Assembly (NCBI GenBank): GCA_023441125.1
Contig: JAEZQV010000025.1
Coordinates: forward strand, 1 to 11,154
Direction: 5' to 3'
Origin: Bacillota bacterium
Lineage (GTDB): Bacteria; Bacillota_C; Negativicutes; Sporomusales; Sporomusaceae
DNA: 11,154 nt
The position numbers and the translations under genes are program-made. Below are positions 7,710 through 11,154 of the stretch, one piece after another; within the stretch, counting starts at the first letter, position 1; each line of letters begins with the position of its first letter. The notes beneath the pieces were generated by a model, which saw nothing but the letters and a program-made list of their open reading frames with translations, was not told the origin of the DNA and did no database searches.

Positions 7710-7724
7710 TAGTAGTCTTACCCC

Positions 7725-8516
7725 CTATAATTTAAACCCGCCGTATTCGGCTAAGGCGTGCTGGCAGGCACAGTCCGTATCCGGCGCCAGGCGCTCAATG
7801 GCTGCCAGGATAAGCTGTTTTATATTTTCGGTGTTGGCTTGCATGGTCTCCAGAACTTCGTGATGCGTTAACGGCTGCGGTGATATGCCGGCAGCAAAGT
7901 TAGTTACCATTGAAATAGTGGCATAGCACATTTCGGCTTCCCGGGCCAGTATGACCTCCGGCACGTTGGTCATGCCGACAACATCGCCGCCAAACTTGGC
8001 AAACATCTTGATTTCCGCCGGCGTTTCAAAGCGCGGGCCTTCGGTGCAGACATAGGTCCCCGCTTGGTGCATGGTTATACCCAGTTTAGCAGCCGTTTCG
8101 GCCACTACAGCCCGGATGGACGGACAATAAGGAGTTGTTACGTCAACATGTACAACTCCCCTGGCGCCCCCTTCGTAAAACGTGGTCGTTCTGTTTTTAA
8201 TAAAATCAAGAAACTGATCAATGAGTACAAAATTACCCGGTTTCATAGCCAGATTCAGTGAGCCAACCGCGGTCGTGGCGATGATATTTTTTACGCCCAG
8301 TTTTTTCATAGCCCAAATATTGGCCCGGTAGTTGATGAGATGAGGCGGAATGGAATGTTTGCTGCCATGACGGGGAATAAAGGCGATTTCCTTGCCAGCA
8401 TATTCCCCGCTCATAAACCGGACCACGCCGTATGGGGTTGGAATTACCTGCTCGCGCACATTATTGAGAATCTTCGGATCATACACGCCTGTTCCGCCAA
8501 TAATTGCGATGTTCAT
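7725..8516 (-). CDS. mtnP: MTAP-family phosphorylase, probably methylthioinosine-type
   Basis: Purine nucleoside phosphorylase of the MTAP branch, cleaving a 5'-methylthio-nucleoside with phosphate to free base and methylthioribose-1-phosphate. At 263 residues it is full length. Seen: the phosphate-site RHG (49-51), TTAVGSL (81-87), CTEGPRFETPAE (157-168) and GMTN (181-184). At the base-specificity loop it reads Asn206-Phe-Ala208, whereas human MTAP has Asp-x-Asp there; Asn is typical of 6-oxopurine enzymes, and the Asn-x-Ala pattern is, as I recall, that of the Pseudomonas methylthioinosine phosphorylase. With mtaD in the same operon, methylthioinosine is the likely substrate, though annotation pipelines will say MTA phosphorylase. 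ATG at 8516 with AGGGGGAT upstream; 17 bases after the HAD gene and 15 before mtnA. Confidence 0.9.
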   Translation of the reverse strand: MNIAIIGGTGVYDPKILNNVREQVIPTPYGVVRFMSGEYAGKEIAFIPRHGSKHSIPPHLINYRANIWAMKKLGVKNIIATTAVGSLNLAMKPGNFVLIDQFLDFIKNRTTTFYEGGARGVVHVDVTTPYCPSIRAVVAETAAKLGITMHQAGTYVCTEGPRFETPAEIKMFAKFGGDVVGMTNVPEVILAREAEMCYATISMVTNFAAGISPQPLTHHEVLETMQANTENIKQLILAAIERLAPDTDCACQHALAEYGGFKL

Positions 8517-8533
8517 TATCTATCCCCCTAGCT

Positions 8534-9178
8534 TTATAGTTCTAACTCGCAGATTGCAAGCAAATCTTCTATCGTATTCAGGATATAGTCAGGCTGTTCG
8601 GCTAACAGGTTGTCCCAGGCAATCTGAGTCCAGCGGACCGCAGCCGTTTTTACGCCGGCGGCCCGGGCGCTGGCTAAATCGAAGGGACTGTCACCGACCA
8701 TTAGGCAGTCAGCCGGCGCAAGCTTTATGGCGGCAAGGGCCTTATATACCGGTTCGGGATCAGGCTTGTGCTTCCTGCACTCTTCATGGCCAATAACCGC
8801 CGCAAAGCACTGATCCATATGAAACAGTCTGAGTCCCCGCAGGGCTGTACCGCGGCTCTTGGAAGTTACTATCGCCATTAGTATGCCCGCATTGTAAATT
8901 TTCCGGATGGTTTCCGGTACGCCCGCAAAGCCGGTGGTTAGCTGGTCATGGTGAGCAAGGTTAAATTCACGGTAGGTGTTTATAAGTTCATCCACTTTAT
9001 CCGGACCGTAATGCTCCATGGCGGCCTTGAGCGGCTTGCCGAAAAAGGCATACACCTCTGCCGCCGTAAGCGGACGGCCGTAATGCCGCGTAAAAGTATG
9101 CTGAAAGGAACGGATAATCAGGTTGGATGTATCAATGAGCGTGCCGTCAAGATCAAATAAGATGCCTTTAAATTTCAA
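8534..9178 (-). CDS. HAD-family phosphatase (PpaX/Gph-like)
   Basis: Haloacid-dehalogenase-type hydrolase of 214 residues, the length of pyrophosphatase PpaX and phosphoglycolate phosphatases. All four HAD motifs are present: FDLDGT with nucleophile Asp9 and acid/base Asp11, TSKS (105-108), Lys138 in KHKPDPEP and VGDSPFD (161-167, Asp163). A helical cap lies between motifs I and II (about 17-85), including FFGKPL. I choose the TTG at 9178 because GGGGAGGT sits 6 bases upstream and the protein then starts MKFKGILFDLDGT; the open frame extends 14 codons further through the Shine-Dalgarno. It is the first gene of the salvage operon, 17 bases before mtnP. The substrate is not readable: pyrophosphate, phosphoglycolate or a salvage intermediate are all possible. 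Confidence 0.85.
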   Translation of the reverse strand: MKFKGILFDLDGTLIDTSNLIIRSFQHTFTRHYGRPLTAAEVYAFFGKPLKAAMEHYGPDKVDELINTYREFNLAHHDQLTTGFAGVPETIRKIYNAGILMAIVTSKSRGTALRGLRLFHMDQCFAAVIGHEECRKHKPDPEPVYKALAAIKLAPADCLMVGDSPFDLASARAAGVKTAAVRWTQIAWDNLLAEQPDYILNTIEDLLAICELEL

Positions 9179-9184
9179 TTGCTG

Positions 9185-9192
9185 ACCTCCCC
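9185..9192 (-). promoter_or_regulatory. ribosome-binding site deciding the TTG start of the HAD gene
   Basis: GGGGAGGT on the minus strand, 6 bases before TTG 9178. It lies inside the longer open frame and so rules out the upstream extension. Confidence 0.8.
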
Positions 9193-9248
9193 TGGAGTGT
9201 TGCCTGTTATAAACCGGCAAACAGGAGCCTGTGGAAGGCCTCTGTCAG

Positions 9249-9303
9249 CATAAAGTAAGCCGACATTCAGGGTTGTCCCCCAAAAAGTAAGCAAAAAGTC
9301 CGC
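9249..9303 (-). repeat. three 12-base direct repeats upstream of the salvage operon
   Basis: On the plus strand the copies are CATAAAGTAAGC (9249-9260), CAAAAAGTAAGC (9281-9292) and CAAAAAGTCCGC (9292-9303). Start-to-start distances are 32 and 11 bases, close to three and one DNA turns, so all copies face the same side of the helix. This layout suits cooperative binding of a regulator about 70-125 bases before the HAD start codon. Regulator unknown. Confidence 0.5.
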
Positions 9304-9412
9304 AATACATTTAGAATTATCTAGCGGCTATTGCTCTGGGAACATATTCCACAGTCACCTTAGTAAAAAATTCAAGATTGGATTGCTAATCCCTGCTGGC
9401 CAATTGCCGTAT

Positions 9413-9829
9413 TTACAAATTAACGCCAATAAACCCGCCAAGCGCACCTGCTAAGCTGCCGGCAGCGAATTTATTGCCAAGCATGAGCCAGGACACTTGT
9501 TCCTGACCTAATTCCAGACCCACGCCAACGGAAAACATTACATAGATTATGCCGACAGTACAGCCGATAAAGAGGCCTTTGGCTGCCGTTTGTTTGGTCG
9601 CATACACACTGCCGATAAAAATACTGATCATCGTTACGGCCACCATTATGTACTCAATATAGTTATCGATAAATTTGCTGTCCGATATTAGGCTTATCAA
9701 GGAAAGACATACGGCGCAAATGAGCGAGACAGTTATGCTGAGCGCAACCCCTTTGAAAATTGCCAGCGGTATATTGGTATTTTGCGGAGTTGGAGGATGG
9801 TTTCTTGTCCGGCGGGAAACTTTGGCCAT
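9413..9829 (-). CDS. small four-helix membrane protein, TIGR04086-like
   Basis: Integral membrane protein of 138 residues with a basic, polar N-terminus (MAKVSRRTRN), which should stay in the cytoplasm. Four hydrophobic segments follow at about 22-48, 58-77, 83-105 and 117-137. The last is rich in Gly and Ala (FAAGSLAGALGGFIG). Size, helix number and the G-rich last helix resemble the TIGR04086/YrzE family of Bacillota, whose function is unknown. ATG 9829 is chosen because GGAGGGAG lies 4-7 bases upstream; 14 more open codons precede it and encode that site. It sits 76 bases after surE and may be transcribed with it or from its own weak promoter. No transporter or enzyme motif was found. Confidence 0.75.
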   Translation of the reverse strand: MAKVSRRTRNHPPTPQNTNIPLAIFKGVALSITVSLICAVCLSLISLISDSKFIDNYIEYIMVAVTMISIFIGSVYATKQTAAKGLFIGCTVGIIYVMFSVGVGLELGQEQVSWLMLGNKFAAGSLAGALGGFIGVNL

Positions 9830-9833
9830 AATA

Positions 9834-9841
9834 CTCCCTCC
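9834..9841 (-). promoter_or_regulatory. ribosome-binding site deciding the membrane-protein start
   Basis: GGAGGGAG on the minus strand just before ATG 9829. It lies within the longer open frame that begins at 9871, so the shorter start is preferred. Confidence 0.8.
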
Positions 9842-9905
9842 TGAAAGATATTTTACTGTAAATTTATGCAAATAACTGCCAAATATGCCGGGCTGGAGAA
9901 TTTCT

Positions 9906-10670
9906 TTATAATTCTAACTCCCAACTTTCCAGGAGGTGCATGATGCCGTAGTTGGTTAAATCAAAGTGAATTGGCGTAACGGAAACTTTTCCGGTTTTTA
10001 CAGCAATAATGTCGCTGTCGGGATCGTTTTCAGTTTCCGTGATATGGCCGCTCATCCAGTAATAAGTGCGTCCCCGGGGGTCCAGGCGACGCTCGAACGT
10101 ATTTTCGTAGTTGCGGACCCCCAGCTTGGTAATCGCCATTCCCTGCAGGTCAGTTGCCGGTAAGGCCGGTACGTTAACATTAAGAAGGGTGTTTGGCGGC
10201 AACGCTTTGTTAATCATTGTCTGGATAATTTTCCTGGCCGCTTTGGCTGACGGCGCAAAATCAAAAGGCTGCCAGCAGTCCAAAGACATGGCAATAGCCG
10301 GCAGGCCGTGCAATGCTCCCTCAATGGCGGCGCTGACGGTGCCGGAATATAACACATCGGTTCCCAGATTGGAACCCTGATTGATGCCTGATACGACAAT
10401 ATCCGGCTGATCATCGGTGAGCAGAGCCTCCAGCGCAACTTTTACACAATCGGTGGGCGTGCCGCCAACCCGCCAGGCGGAGATATTTTGGTCAGCCATA
10501 GGATGCTTATCTACCCAGATCGGATGATGGACGGTGATAGCCTGACTGGAGGCGCTTTTTTCGCTGTCAGGCGCTACTACGGTAATTCTGGCGATTTGCG
10601 ACAACTCCTGCCACAAAGCGTTTATTCCCGGCGCTTGTATGCCATCGTCGTTGGTTAAAAGGATATGCAA
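9906..10670 (-). CDS. surE: 5'/3'-nucleotidase SurE
   Basis: Metal-dependent survival protein SurE, which dephosphorylates nucleoside 5'- and 3'-monophosphates and can act on short polyphosphates in characterised members; cytoplasmic. The 254-residue protein shows the family's active site: TNDDG with Asp8 and Asp9, Ser39 in DSEKSASSQAIT and Asn97 in SGINQGSNLGTDVLYSGTVSAAIEGA. RVGGTPTDCVKVAL (67-80) and the C-terminal TPIHFDLTNYG are also typical. Start is the TTG at 10670, with GGGGAGG 8 bases upstream. It lies 19 bases after the QueE-like gene. The nucleotidase may feed nucleosides to salvage, but no sequence link to the mtn operon is seen. Confidence 0.95.
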   Translation of the reverse strand: MHILLTNDDGIQAPGINALWQELSQIARITVVAPDSEKSASSQAITVHHPIWVDKHPMADQNISAWRVGGTPTDCVKVALEALLTDDQPDIVVSGINQGSNLGTDVLYSGTVSAAIEGALHGLPAIAMSLDCWQPFDFAPSAKAARKIIQTMINKALPPNTLLNVNVPALPATDLQGMAITKLGVRNYENTFERRLDPRGRTYYWMSGHITETENDPDSDIIAVKTGKVSVTPIHFDLTNYGIMHLLESWELEL

Positions 10671-10678
10671 AAAACCAA

Positions 10679-10685
10679 CCTCCCC
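10679..10685 (-). promoter_or_regulatory. ribosome-binding site for the surE TTG start
   Basis: GGGGAGG on the minus strand, 8 bases before TTG 10670, in the short gap after the QueE-like stop. Confidence 0.8.
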
Positions 10686-10689
10686 AGTG

Positions 10690-11154
10690 TTATAGTTGAC
10701 CCATAAACTTATGGGTCTGTGGAATTACCCGAACGTCGGCAAGCAAGCCCAGGGCCTGCTCCTGACAGGCCAGCATGACTTCAGGCGAAACAGGCTTACA
10801 GTTATTAACCGGGGTAACCGGCTGTAAAATCACGGGAATATTGGCGTCAACAGCTGCTACCAGGGCGAAAGCCTTGTGTAATTCAGCAGCTTTACTCTGC
10901 CCGGTCACGACAATTTTGACAAAAGTTTTTTTGTTCACTGCCAGCCGCAAAAATTCATCATGCTCCCGCCAGTACTCTTGGCCGGTAATTTCGGGAAGTT
11001 TTATATCCATACTGATAATATCAATATATGGCAGAACACCGGCAAGCTGTTCATACAAAACACCGTTGGTTTCAAGATACACGGGCGCCAGTAATTTTGG
11101 CGCCAATTGGGCGATTGCCTGTGCCTGGCAGAGCGGTTCCCCGCCGGTGAAACT
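10690..11154 (-). CDS. QueE-like radical SAM enzyme, C-terminal part
   Basis: The frame is open to the window edge. It begins in SFTGGEPL, the GGEP motif that binds SAM in radical SAM enzymes; the cluster-binding CxxxCxxC part lies outside. About 154 residues are visible. YLETNG, ISMDIKLP, FVKIVVTG, VILQPVTP and the ending VRVIPQTHKFMGQL resemble 7-carboxy-7-deazaguanine synthase (QueE), which makes the deazapurine precursor of queuosine from carboxytetrahydropterin. A TTG at 11106 is not the start, because homology continues upstream of it. surE follows after 19 bases. No other queuosine gene is visible, so a related radical SAM activating enzyme cannot be excluded. Confidence 0.75.
   Translation of the reverse strand, partial: SFTGGEPLCQAQAIAQLAPKLLAPVYLETNGVLYEQLAGVLPYIDIISMDIKLPEITGQEYWREHDEFLRLAVNKKTFVKIVVTGQSKAAELHKAFALVAAVDANIPVILQPVTPVNNCKPVSPEVMLACQEQALGLLADVRVIPQTHKFMGQL

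Larger units (their letters stand above)
9179..9412 (-). other. 234-base intergenic region before the salvage operon
   Basis: No gene is seen here. It holds three direct repeats (9249-9303) and two hairpins: arms 9203-9208/9220-9225 (six perfect pairs, 11-base loop, no T-run) and 9243-9249/9259-9265 (seven pairs, one G-U, 9-base loop). A near-palindrome GGAACATATTCC lies at 9339-9350. A 5-pair hairpin at 9380-9392, with a T6 run nine bases after it on the minus strand (9370-9365), could weakly end the unit above. No SAM, SAH or T-box riboswitch signature was recognised, and no convincing promoter hexamer pair was found although a promoter is expected. Confidence 0.5.

Noticed and set aside
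9339..9350. LexA-like box GGAACATATTCC
   Set aside because: It departs from the Bacillota GAAC-N4-GTTC pattern and is not perfectly palindromic; no SOS gene is nearby.
9365..9392. Terminator after the membrane-protein gene
   Set aside because: The stem has only five pairs with a three-base loop, and the T6 run is nine bases away, too far for a standard terminator; kept only as a remark.
9179..9412. SAM or SAH riboswitch before the salvage operon
   Set aside because: The conserved core sequences of the SAM-I, SAM-II and SAH classes were not found; only short hairpins and repeats are present.

Overview
The window comes from an anaerobic, low-to-mid G+C Bacillota. The Negativicutes (Sporomusa-like) are my best guess, inferred from strong GGAGG ribosome-binding sites, ferredoxin-linked 2-oxoacid oxidation, a stand-alone PduL, a TIGR04086-type membrane protein and the Thermotoga/archaeal form of AhcY. 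Every convincing gene lies on the minus strand, so transcription runs from high to low coordinates. No mobile element, tRNA, rRNA or CRISPR array was seen.

Right end, in transcription order: the C-terminal part of a QueE-like radical SAM enzyme (cut by the window edge), the nucleotidase surE, and a small four-helix membrane protein. A 234-base gap follows. It carries three copies of a 12-base direct repeat upstream of the central operon.

Centre (9178 to 4091): a tight five-gene operon with 15-27 base gaps. It encodes a PpaX-like HAD phosphatase, an MTAP-family nucleoside phosphorylase, methylthioribose-1-phosphate isomerase (mtnA), an AhcY-family hydrolase and the MTA/SAH deaminase (mtaD). 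Together these handle the two nucleoside by-products of SAM use, methylthioadenosine (MTA) and S-adenosylhomocysteine (SAH). Three independent sequence signs suggest a deaminate-first route through methylthioinosine and S-inosylhomocysteine: the deaminase itself, an Asn-Phe-Ala in place of the Asp-x-Asp of MTA phosphorylases, and an HxExK motif in the AhcY homologue. The AhcY reading frame is broken by one in-frame TAA (6029-6031), where a lysine is expected.

Left part: a class I/II aminotransferase with its own likely promoter, a small ASCH/PUA-like protein and the phosphotransacylase pduL, closed by a terminator hairpin. Then comes a 2-oxoacid:ferredoxin oxidoreductase operon (delta ferredoxin, alpha VorB, and the TPP-binding beta subunit cut by the left edge). 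The oxidoreductase makes acyl-CoA and reduced ferredoxin; PduL could convert acyl-CoA to acyl-phosphate for ATP formation. That functional link is inference.
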